A stretch of DNA of 64,000 nucleotides from DASQHW01 sp038238245 (GTDB lineage Bacteria; Actinomycetota; Acidimicrobiia; IMCC26256; PALSA-610): positions 62,001-126,000 of the forward strand of contig JBBRXX010000009.1 of NCBI GenBank assembly GCA_038238245.1, read 5' to 3'. Below the pieces are notes generated by a model. It was given only the letters and a program-made list of their open reading frames with translations. It did no database searches and had not been told where the DNA came from. Positions 1 to 7,131 of the stretch are shown here, piece by piece (position 1 is the stretch's first letter; the number at the start of each line of letters is the position of its first letter). The position numbers and the translations under genes were made by a program.

Positions 1-2
1 TC

Positions 3-1430
3 TCGGCGGCGCTCGACGGCATCGGCGTGACGCGGGGCGACCGCTTCGCGGTGATGGCCCTCAACAGCCACCAATTCCTGGAGTGCTACCACGCCGCGTT
101 CCTCGGCGCGGGCGTGATCAACCCGTTGAACCTGCGCCTCGCGCCCAAGGAGCTCGAGTACATCCTCGGGGACTCCGGGACGACCGTCTGTTTCACGGAT
201 CCGTTCTTCGCGCCGGTCATCGACAAGGTGCGCGCCGCGGTCGGCTTGAAGCACGTGGTGATGATCGGGTCCGGCGACGCGCCGCACGACGTGACATACG
301 AGGACCTTCTCGCCGACGCGACGCCCGCAATTCCCAACGAGCCCGAAGAAGACGACCCGGTCGTGCTGATGTACACCGGCGGGACGACCGGCCTTCCCAA
401 GGGTGTGCTGCTCGACCAGCGCGCGGAGATGCTCAACCTGTATCACGTGCTGGCCACGTGGAGGTTCTCGGAGCAGGACGTGTTCCTTCACCAGACGCCG
501 ATGTTCCACGCCGCGTCGATGGGCGGAATGCTGGGCGTGCCCGCGATGGGCGGCGGCTCGGTGTTCCTGTCGCTCTTCGATCCCGCGAAGGTGATGGCAC
601 TCGTCGAGCAGCACAAGGTGACGAACACCGTGATGGTGCCGACGATGATTGGCATGCTGCTGAGTCATCCCGAATTCAAGGCCGAGCGGCTCGCGAGCCT
701 CACGACGCTCACCTACGGCGCGTCGCCGATGCCCGGCGTCTTGCTCGAGCAGCTGGTGTCCCTCTTCCCCGACATGGACATCTATCAGGGCTACGGCATG
801 ACCGAGTCGGCCGCGGTCCTCACCGCGCTCGGCCCCGACGAGCACCGAGCCGGTGGCCCGCGTCTGCGCTCCGCGGGCCGGCCGTTGCAAGGCGTCGTGC
901 TGTCGATCCAGGGGCCCGATGGCAAGCCGGTGGCGGCCGGCGAGACCGGAGAGGTCTGCGCGCGCGCCGGGAACTTCATGCGCGAGTACTGGAAGAAGCC
1001 CGAGGCGACGGCCGACGCGTTCCGCGACGGCTGGTACCACTCGGGCGACGCCGGCTATGTCGACAAGGACGGTTACCTGTTTCTCGTCGACCGCGTCAAG
1101 GACATGATCGTGACCGGTGGCGAGAACGTGTACTCCGTCGAAGTCGAGAATGCGATCGCGTCACATCCCTCGGTCGCGCAGGTCGCGGTCATCGGCGTGC
1201 CATCGGAGAAGTGGGGCGAGGCCGTACACGCGATCATCGTGCTCCGCGAGAACCAACAGGTCACCGAAGTGGAGATCGTCGAGCACTGCCGGGAGTGGAT
1301 CGCCGGGTACAAGGTGCCGAAGTCGGTGGAGATCCGCACCGAGCCGCTCCCGTTGTCGGGGGCGATGAAAGTGCTCAAGCGCGACCTGCGCGCCCCTTAC
1401 TGGGAAGGCCGCGAACGCGCCGTCAACTGA
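3..1430 (+). CDS. Acyl-CoA synthetase (AMP-forming), 5' end cut by window
   Basis: ATP-dependent acyl-CoA ligase of the ANL superfamily, activating a carboxylic acid to acyl-AMP and then acyl-CoA. The frame is open to the left edge, so the first part of the N-terminal domain lies outside; the first start codon inside is GTG at 27. Visible motifs are the P-loop YTGGTTGLPKG (near base 372), the A5 motif YQGYGMTES, the A7/A8 block GWYHSGDAGY followed by DRVKD, and a C-terminal MKVLKRDLR carrying the lysine expected for adenylation. About 476 residues are present against about 510 in the family. It converges with the HAD gene and their ends overlap by 8 bases. The substrate is not predictable; the lipid-catabolic neighbourhood favours a fatty or sterol-derived acid. 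Confidence 0.93.
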   Translation, partial: SAALDGIGVTRGDRFAVMALNSHQFLECYHAAFLGAGVINPLNLRLAPKELEYILGDSGTTVCFTDPFFAPVIDKVRAAVGLKHVVMIGSGDAPHDVTYEDLLADATPAIPNEPEEDDPVVLMYTGGTTGLPKGVLLDQRAEMLNLYHVLATWRFSEQDVFLHQTPMFHAASMGGMLGVPAMGGGSVFLSLFDPAKVMALVEQHKVTNTVMVPTMIGMLLSHPEFKAERLASLTTLTYGASPMPGVLLEQLVSLFPDMDIYQGYGMTESAAVLTALGPDEHRAGGPRLRSAGRPLQGVVLSIQGPDGKPVAAGETGEVCARAGNFMREYWKKPEATADAFRDGWYHSGDAGYVDKDGYLFLVDRVKDMIVTGGENVYSVEVENAIASHPSVAQVAVIGVPSEKWGEAVHAIIVLRENQQVTEVEIVEHCREWIAGYKVPKSVEIRTEPLPLSGAMKVLKRDLRAPYWEGRERAVN

Positions 1431-2142
1431 CGGCGTCGTCTGCGAGCAGATCGAGGAGGACGCGCAGGTCCTGCGCCCGAGGCACGTCGTCCTGCTCGTG
1501 GTGATCGGGCGGCGCGGTCCGGTCGGGACCGAAGTGCGGCCGGCGGAGGTAGACCGCGCGCAGGCCCGCCGCCCGCGGGCCGTCGACGTCGCAGCTCCAG
1601 GTGTCGCCGACGAAGAGCGTCTCCTCAGGAGCGACGCCGAGCTGGTCGACCGTGTGCCGGAAGATGCGCGGGTGCGGCTTGCGCGCACCGACCCACGCCG
1701 ATGACACCGTGATGTCGACCGCGTCGGCGATGCCCGCGCTGTCGATCGCCTCGAGCAGGTCCCAGTCCCAGTTGGAGCAGATCGCGAGCGCGAGCCCCGC
1801 ACCGCGCAGCTCGGAAAGGACGGTCTGCACCTCCGCGTACGCGTCGATCCTCCGGTGTCCGCTGATCTCGCGCACGCGCGCGATGAGAATGTCCTGATCA
1901 CACGCCGTGACGCCGCACTCGTCGAGCATGCCGCGCACCCGCGCTTGTTGCCAGGCGACGTAGTGGTCACGCGAGCGCGAGTGCTCGTCGTGCTCGATCC
2001 CGTCGATGCCGTCGTTCCACCAGCGTTCCTTGAGGTCGGGATCGAGCTCGTAGCCCATCTCGGCCACCAGCACGTCCCACGACGGGCCCCAGTCGCGCGT
2101 CTCCGCGAGCGTCCCGTAGAAGTCGAAGACGACGGCTTTCAC
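1423..2142 (-). CDS. HAD-superfamily hydrolase, haloacid dehalogenase-like
   Basis: 239-residue HAD hydrolase. Motif I is FDFYGTLAET near the N-terminus, with nucleophile Asp7 and Tyr in place of the second Asp, as in the L-2-haloacid dehalogenase branch. Motif II is ICSNWDWD, the motif III lysine lies in GARKPHP, and motif IV is FVGDTWSCDVDGP. The GTG start at 2142 places motif I at the usual position; a longer in-frame extension to 2334 is arginine-rich shadow sequence and is rejected. Such enzymes hydrolyse phosphate esters or carbon-halogen bonds; the actual substrate is unknown. It lies 5 bases downstream of the EthD gene on the same strand and may be the last gene of that operon. Confidence 0.88.
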   Translation of the reverse strand: MKAVVFDFYGTLAETRDWGPSWDVLVAEMGYELDPDLKERWWNDGIDGIEHDEHSRSRDHYVAWQQARVRGMLDECGVTACDQDILIARVREISGHRRIDAYAEVQTVLSELRGAGLALAICSNWDWDLLEAIDSAGIADAVDITVSSAWVGARKPHPRIFRHTVDQLGVAPEETLFVGDTWSCDVDGPRAAGLRAVYLRRPHFGPDRTAPPDHHEQDDVPRAQDLRVLLDLLADDAVS

Positions 2143-2147
2143 CCCGG

Positions 2148-2519
2148 TCAGTGTACGACGCTGTGGTCGTCGCTCAGGAAGAGCTGGCAGCGCGGCAGGT
2201 CGATGAAGCGGCGTTCGTCCTCGAGGAGCGCGGCGCCCGCGGCTTGGCCTTCGGGAGTTGCGCCGGCCGCGACGAGGGCCTCTTCGCCGTCGAACCACAC
2301 GAGTGCGATGCCGTCCCAGTCCGACGGCTCGCACTCACGCGATTGCGCGATCCCGGCACCGATCGGCGATTCCGTCGCGTGCAACTGCGAGTACCGGCGG
2401 ATGCCCAACGTGTGCGCATGCGACGCGACCAGCGGGCCGTGCTGCTCGCGCCAGTAGCGGTGGAAGTCCTCGCTCGACATGTCCGGTCGCCGCCGGAGCA
2501 GGAACGTGATCACGATCAT
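2148..2519 (-). CDS. EthD-domain protein
   Basis: Small 123-residue protein of the EthD/dimeric alpha-beta barrel type. It opens with MIVITFLLRRRPDMS, followed by FHRYWREQHGPLV, the characteristic helix of EthD-like proteins, and later WFDGEEALVAA. EthD was first linked to ETBE degradation with a P450 and related domains act as small monooxygenases or cyclases; the reaction here cannot be assigned. The ATG at 2519 overlaps the stop of the upstream GMC gene (ATGA), so translation is probably coupled. Confidence 0.85.
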   Translation of the reverse strand: MIVITFLLRRRPDMSSEDFHRYWREQHGPLVASHAHTLGIRRYSQLHATESPIGAGIAQSRECEPSDWDGIALVWFDGEEALVAAGATPEGQAAGAALLEDERRFIDLPRCQLFLSDDHSVVH

Positions 2520-4207
2520 GGACGCATGCTCCTGAGTTGCGGAAGACCGGCAAGGCTTCGGCACGCGCGGATCGCGAGCGCGACGAGGGTCAACGTCGGA
2601 CCGTAGCCGGTGGAGGTCGGGAACACCGAGGAGTCCGTGCAGACCATGTTGTCGACGTCGTGGAACCGCTGCCAGCGGTCGACGACACTCGTGCGGGGAT
2701 CGTCGCCCATGCGGCACGTCCCCACGATGTGGCGTGACACTGATGCGCTCCGGGTGCCGGCGCGGGTCCCATCCAGCGGGGGAGACGTCGCGGCGAACGT
2801 CCACTCCGCCCCGGCCTCGCGCATGATCTCCTCGAGCTTCGGTGCGTAGTAGCGCGACGCCGCGACCTCGTGGCGGTGCACGTCGTACGTCGCCCGTCCC
2901 GCCGGGAAGCCGTGCACGTCGACGACGTGCGGGTCGAGATCGACGCGGTTCGTGATCTGCGGCAGATCCTCGCCCTGGATAGTGAATGCCCACATGCGGT
3001 CGCGCATCGGCGACTCGAGCATCTCGCGTGTGTGCGCGAGACCGGGTGGTGTGAACATCGCCTCGACGATCGGGCCGCCACCCCCACCGTGCTCGACGAT
3101 GCCCGCACGGAAGTAGGGAAGGTCGTGCTCCTTGGCGAAGGTGCGCACGTCGTCGTCGACGAGCATGTGGTCGTCGTGCAGGTGTGTCACCGAACGGCCG
3201 CGATGACCGTGCAGGCGGTGCGGGAAGGAGCCGATGACGAACGTCTGGAAGTGATACATGAGGAAGCGCCCGATCAGGCCCGAGGAGTTCGCGACATCCG
3301 AACGGAGGAGCAGGCGAGGCGTCTCCCACGCGCCCGCCGCCACGACGACCGCGCCGGCGGTGACTTCGTGCGGGTTCCCGTCGGCGTCGAGATAGCGGAC
3401 GCCGCGTGCGCGCCGGCCCGAGTCGTCGAGCAGGATCCGCTCGACGATCGACTCCGCGCGGATCTCGCAGCGTCCGGTGCGCAATGCGTTCCGCAATGGC
3501 GCGACGGGATCGCCCTTCGCGTCGATCGGGCACCCGTAGAAGCCGCAGAACCCGCAGTTGTTGCACGCGGGCCGGCCGTCGTACGGCACCGAGTTCACGC
3601 CGGTCGGCGCGGGATATGGGTGATAGCCGAGCCGCGTCGCCGCGTCGGACGTGAGGATCGCGCCGTACATGTCGGCACCCGGCGGCATCGGATATGCGCT
3701 GCTGCGCCACTCCGCGAACGGGTTGGCGCCGGCAAGTCCGGCCACACCGATCAGCCGTTCCGCCTCCGCGTAGTAGGGCTCCATCTCGTCGTAGTCGACG
3801 GGCCAGTCGACGACGTCGGCATCGTCGATCGGGCCGAGCTCGGAGCGGGCCCGGAAGTCGACCGCGCGCAGGCGGGGGAGCTTGCCGTCGGCGTGGAAGC
3901 CGCCGCCCCCGACCGTCGACGGCAGGTTGTTCACCTCGCCGGCGAACAGGTGGTCGCCGTCGTGCTCGTCGCGCCGGTACGTGCGTGGTTCCAGGAACGG
4001 GTCGGGTCCGAGGAAGTGGCGGCGAAAGAACTTGATCTCGTCGTTGGACACGTGGCCCAGCGCCTCGTACGGCGGCTCGAGCGCGAGGAGGTGATTCCGG
4101 CCCTTCTCGAGCATGACGACCGACCAACCGGCGGCCGTGAGGACGTCCGCCGCGGTGGCGCCCGCCGGCCCGGTACCGACGATGACGGCGTCGCAGTCCC
4201 TCGTCAC
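2516..4207 (-). CDS. GMC-family FAD-dependent dehydrogenase with Cys cluster
   Basis: 563-residue GMC oxidoreductase. The N-terminal FAD-binding segment is VIVGTGPAGATAAD, preceding MLEKG. The C-terminal GMC domain holds HIVGTCRMGDDP, with the catalytic His region, then GYGPTLTLVALA. A central motif CNNCGFCGFYGC (about residues 225-236) places four cysteines close together, as in the Fe-S-binding GMC subunits of FAD-dependent sugar dehydrogenases. It probably oxidises an alcohol or sugar and passes electrons to a partner. The GTG start at 4207 overlaps the stop of the gluconate-dehydrogenase-subunit-3-like gene (GTGA), which supports a complex. No signal peptide is apparent. Confidence 0.9.
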   Translation of the reverse strand: MTRDCDAVIVGTGPAGATAADVLTAAGWSVVMLEKGRNHLLALEPPYEALGHVSNDEIKFFRRHFLGPDPFLEPRTYRRDEHDGDHLFAGEVNNLPSTVGGGGFHADGKLPRLRAVDFRARSELGPIDDADVVDWPVDYDEMEPYYAEAERLIGVAGLAGANPFAEWRSSAYPMPPGADMYGAILTSDAATRLGYHPYPAPTGVNSVPYDGRPACNNCGFCGFYGCPIDAKGDPVAPLRNALRTGRCEIRAESIVERILLDDSGRRARGVRYLDADGNPHEVTAGAVVVAAGAWETPRLLLRSDVANSSGLIGRFLMYHFQTFVIGSFPHRLHGHRGRSVTHLHDDHMLVDDDVRTFAKEHDLPYFRAGIVEHGGGGGPIVEAMFTPPGLAHTREMLESPMRDRMWAFTIQGEDLPQITNRVDLDPHVVDVHGFPAGRATYDVHRHEVAASRYYAPKLEEIMREAGAEWTFAATSPPLDGTRAGTRSASVSRHIVGTCRMGDDPRTSVVDRWQRFHDVDNMVCTDSSVFPTSTGYGPTLTLVALAIRACRSLAGLPQLRSMRP

Positions 4208-4770
4208 GGCCGGCCGGAGACTTCTTCGTCGGTGTACCCGCGCGGCTGGACGTCGCCGGCGAAGCCGATCGCACGCCACCCCATCAGATCGCGGTTGCCG
4301 CCGTACTCGGGTGCGCCGTACGCACCTTCACACGCGTGCGCGTACAACAACCTGCGAAGCTCGGATTGCGCACGCAGCCGCTGCGCTCGAACGTCTTCAT
4401 CGACGTCGCAGAAGTCCTCGCCGAGGGCGGCGAGACCCTCGCGGTAGATTTCCTGCCACCCGCGCACCGGTCCGTTGAACTCCCGCTCCGGAATGCCGCG
4501 CGAGCCCTCGATGCGCGTGCGCCATGCCAGCTCTTCGTTGCGCGAGAGCGGGAGGAAGTGTGCGAACGACGGATCGCCACCGAAGCGTCCGCTGAAGGGT
4601 CCGCCCGCGTGGATGCGCGGGGGATCGACGGTGAACGCGGCGAGCAGATTGTCGACGTAGTCCGCGACGCCGAGCGCGGCACCGCCCGGGTGCGGGTCGA
4701 TCGGCGGGATGAGCACGTCGGCCGCCGCCGCAACCACCGCGTGCTCGCGCTGCGTGAGGAAGCGTGGCAC
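4204..4770 (-). CDS. Gluconate 2-dehydrogenase subunit 3-like protein
   Basis: 188-residue protein resembling the small (gamma) subunit of gluconate/glucose FAD dehydrogenases. The N-terminal segment FLTQREHAVVAAAADVLIP and the following PGGAALGVADYVD are typical. This subunit normally chaperones and stabilises the GMC catalytic subunit, encoded directly downstream with overlapping stop and start. Known family members carry a Tat signal that exports the complex; none is visible here, so the complex may be cytoplasmic. The GTG start at 4770 overlaps the TAG stop of the MarR gene by one base, making MarR, small subunit, catalytic subunit and EthD one likely transcript. Confidence 0.82.
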   Translation of the reverse strand: MPRFLTQREHAVVAAAADVLIPPIDPHPGGAALGVADYVDNLLAAFTVDPPRIHAGGPFSGRFGGDPSFAHFLPLSRNEELAWRTRIEGSRGIPEREFNGPVRGWQEIYREGLAALGEDFCDVDEDVRAQRLRAQSELRRLLYAHACEGAYGAPEYGGNRDLMGWRAIGFAGDVQPRGYTDEEVSGRP

Positions 4771-5216
4771 TAGTAGCGCGGGCCGCCCTCGGGCGCGATC
4801 TTCTCGAGGATCCGGCTGAGGGTTTCCAACTCACGCGGCGAGAGCTCGTGCATGAACGCAGGGGCCTCATGCAGCTTCGCTTCAACCTGGGCGCGGATCC
4901 GCGCGCCCTTCCTCGTGAGGGCGACTGCACGCACACGACGATCCGTCGGGTGGGCGCGCCGTTCGGCGAGCCCGTGCTCTTCCAACCGGTCCACGAGCCA
5001 GGTGACGTTGGACGCATCGCATTTCCACGATCCCGCGAGCGCACTCATTGACCGCGCCGCGTCGGGAGTGAGCGACAGCAGCGCGTGCATCGCCCCTGGG
5101 TTGAGGCCGAAGCTGGCGGCGATCTGCGGGAACGACTCCTTCTGCGCGAGAAAAACCGCCGTGAGCGCCCGCCACGCACGGGTCGCGGCGTCTTCGTCTG
5201 GATGCGGTTGCGCCAC
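4770..5216 (-). CDS. MarR-family transcriptional regulator
   Basis: 148-residue winged-helix regulator. The recognition region SMSALAGSWKCDASNVTWLV is followed by a wing with HPTDRRVRAV, the D-x-R pattern typical of MarR proteins. The GTG at 5216 gives the normal family length; the open frame extends to 5294 but would run through the inverted repeats. On the minus strand TTGAAG, 17 bases, TAAGTT then 7 bases precede this GTG, so the transcript may be leaderless (inference). It is divergent from a DrrAB-type exporter and co-directional with the GMC module, so it probably controls both and senses an exporter or dehydrogenase substrate. Confidence 0.87.
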   Translation of the reverse strand: MAQPHPDEDAATRAWRALTAVFLAQKESFPQIAASFGLNPGAMHALLSLTPDAARSMSALAGSWKCDASNVTWLVDRLEEHGLAERRAHPTDRRVRAVALTRKGARIRAQVEAKLHEAPAFMHELSPRELETLSRILEKIAPEGGPRY

Positions 5217-5242
5217 GGGGTACAACTTACGACGAAGTGACG

Positions 5243-5274
5243 AGTCCTTCAAGTACTCAGAAGATTGAAGAACT
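5243..5274. promoter_or_regulatory. Inverted repeat, probable MarR operator 1
   Basis: Arms AGTCCTTCAA and TTGAAGAACT match in 9 of 10 positions around a 12-base spacer. The repeat sits in the divergent region between marR and the ABC exporter and overlaps the proposed -35 of marR. Its TTCAA/TTGAA core recurs in the second repeat. Confidence 0.55.
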
Positions 5275-5275
5275 A

Positions 5276-5299
5276 AATGCTTGACTCCATTCAAGCATT
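5276..5299. promoter_or_regulatory. Perfect inverted repeat, probable MarR operator 2
   Basis: Arms AATGCTTGA and TCAAGCATT are a perfect 9-base inverted repeat around the 6-base spacer CTCCAT. It lies 19 bases upstream of the exporter ATG (5318) and just before its Shine-Dalgarno GAGGG (5305-5309). A repressor bound here would block the exporter operon. Confidence 0.6.
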
Positions 5300-5317
5300 G
5301 GCGCGAGGGTGGTGCGT

Positions 5318-6316
5318 ATGACTACGAACGCAATCGTCGTCCAAGGACTGCAGAAGCGCTACGGCGACGTGGTGGCACTCGACGGCGTGGACTTCTCGGT
5401 ACCCACCGGCACCGTGCTCGGCCTCCTCGGCCCCAACGGTGCGGGCAAGACCACGGCGGTACGCATCCTCACGACGATTCTGCGGCCGAGCGGCGGGCAC
5501 GCCGAGGTGCTGGGCATCGATGTGACGCGAGACCCGCAAGCGGTGCGCGAGCGCATCGGTCTCGCGGGGCAGTACGCGGCGGTCGACGAGAACCTCACCG
5601 GTCACGAGAACCTGCGCATGGTCGGCCGGCTCACGCACATGCCCAAAGCGAGCATCGCTCCGCGTGCGGACGAGCTGCTCGCCCGGTTCGATCTGGTCGA
5701 TGCCGCGCACCGGCCGGTGCGTACGTACAGCGGCGGGATGCGACGACGCCTCGACCTCGCAGCCGCGCTGGTGCACCGTCCGCAGGTGCTGTTCCTCGAC
5801 GAGCCGACCACCGGTCTCGACCCGCGTAGCCGCACCGATCTGTGGAGTGTGATCGCAGAGCTCGTCAACGACGGGACGACGGTGCTGCTGACGACGCAGT
5901 ATCTCGAAGAGGCCGATCGCCTGGCCGACCAGATCGTCGTCGTCGACCACGGCCGCGTCATCGCCGAGGGCACCGCGAGCGAGCTCAAGGCGCGGTTGGG
6001 TGCAACGATCATCGAAGTCGGCTTCAGTGACGACGACAGCGTACGGCGGGCGGAGGTCGCGCTGTGCAAGATCGGGCTCTGCGACGTCGAGGCGATGTCG
6101 CACGTCGTGCAACTCAAGGTCGACGACGGCACGCGCGTCGTGCTCGACGTCGTCCGCACGCTCGACGCCGAGCATCTCGAGCCCGTGAGCCTGAACGTAC
6201 GTGAACCGACTCTCGACGATGTGTTCCTGACGATCACCGGTCACGCGGCCGAGGAAACCGACGGAGAAGATGCCCCGGCCGAAGCGCAGGCCCGGAAAGA
6301 GCGAGGTGCCGCATGA
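5318..6316 (+). CDS. DrrA-like ABC transporter ATP-binding protein
   Basis: 332-residue ABC ATPase of the daunorubicin-resistance (DrrA) type. It has Walker A GPNGAGKTT at residues 38-46, signature YSGGMRRRL, Walker B VLFLDEPTTGLD and LLTTQYLEEAD, the form usual in DrrA proteins. A C-terminal extension follows the nucleotide-binding domain as in that family. The ATG at 5318 is chosen because GAGGG stands 8 bases upstream; a GTG at 5309 would overlap it. It powers efflux of a lipid or hydrophobic compound with the permease encoded next (ATGA overlap). Regulation by the divergent MarR protein is likely. Confidence 0.92.
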   Translation: MTTNAIVVQGLQKRYGDVVALDGVDFSVPTGTVLGLLGPNGAGKTTAVRILTTILRPSGGHAEVLGIDVTRDPQAVRERIGLAGQYAAVDENLTGHENLRMVGRLTHMPKASIAPRADELLARFDLVDAAHRPVRTYSGGMRRRLDLAAALVHRPQVLFLDEPTTGLDPRSRTDLWSVIAELVNDGTTVLLTTQYLEEADRLADQIVVVDHGRVIAEGTASELKARLGATIIEVGFSDDDSVRRAEVALCKIGLCDVEAMSHVVQLKVDDGTRVVLDVVRTLDAEHLEPVSLNVREPTLDDVFLTITGHAAEETDGEDAPAEAQARKERGAA

Positions 6317-7131
6317 CCGCCACGACCCTGCCCCCGCAGAGCTATACGCCGACGCGCCGCTTGTCCAGCCGCGCCCTCGAGGATGCGCTGACGATCACGT
6401 GGCGCAACCTCATCTCGATGATTCGTACGCCACAGGTCCTCGTGTTCTCGACGATCCAACCGATCATCTTCGTGCTGATGTTCACCTACGTCTTCGGTGG
6501 CGCGATCAAGATTCCGGGCGTCGATCACTACGTCGACTTCCTGATGCCGGGCGTCTTCGCACAGACGGTCGTGTTCGGGTCGATCAATACCGGCGTCGCG
6601 CTCGCCGACGATCTCCAAAAGGGATTGATCGAACGCTTCCAGTCGCTGCCGATGGCCCGTTCCGCGGTGCTCGCGGGCCGGACACTGGCCGATCTCGTCC
6701 GCAACGTGTTCGTCGTGATGCTGATGGTCGTTGTCGGGTTGCTGGTCGGATGGCGTCCGCACACGAGCCTTCCCGAGATCATTGCGGGGCTCGCGTTGAT
6801 GTTGCTGTTCGCCCACTCGTTGTCCTGGGTGTTCGCGCTCGTCGGCCTCAACGCGACGAACGCGGAAGCGGCGCAGGCCGCGTCGTTCCCGATCTTGGCC
6901 CCGCTCGTCTTCGCGTCGACCGCCTTCGTGTCGGCCGCGAGCATGCCGGCGTGGCTGCGGGCGTTCGCGGATCACCAGCCGGTGTCGGTCGTCGTCGACG
7001 CGGTCCGGTCGTTGACCTACGGGGGGCAGTTCTCGTCGACGGGCAAGGTGCTCGGCGCGATCGCGTGGAGCGTGGGGATCATCGCGGTCTCGGCCCCGCT
7101 CGCAGTGTCGATCTATCGGCGCAAGGTCTGA
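6313..7131 (+). CDS. DrrB-like ABC transporter permease
   Basis: 272-residue ABC-2-type permease with about six hydrophobic segments, beginning with VLVFSTIQPIIFVLMFTYVF. The typical loop LQKGLIERFQSLPMARSAVL follows the second segment. The start overlaps the stop of the ATPase gene (ATGA), so subunits are made together. The 3' end overlaps the convergent GH38 gene by 19 bases, leaving no room for a separate terminator. The exported compound is unknown. Confidence 0.92.
   Translation: MTATTLPPQSYTPTRRLSSRALEDALTITWRNLISMIRTPQVLVFSTIQPIIFVLMFTYVFGGAIKIPGVDHYVDFLMPGVFAQTVVFGSINTGVALADDLQKGLIERFQSLPMARSAVLAGRTLADLVRNVFVVMLMVVVGLLVGWRPHTSLPEIIAGLALMLLFAHSLSWVFALVGLNATNAEAAQAASFPILAPLVFASTAFVSAASMPAWLRAFADHQPVSVVVDAVRSLTYGGQFSSTGKVLGAIAWSVGIIAVSAPLAVSIYRRKV

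Noticed and set aside
2870..4447. Long plus-strand open frame (525 codons) opposite the GMC gene
   Set aside because: It mirrors the GMC and small-subunit genes, has no recognisable motif and is His/Arg/Val-rich as expected for antisense of GC-rich coding DNA.
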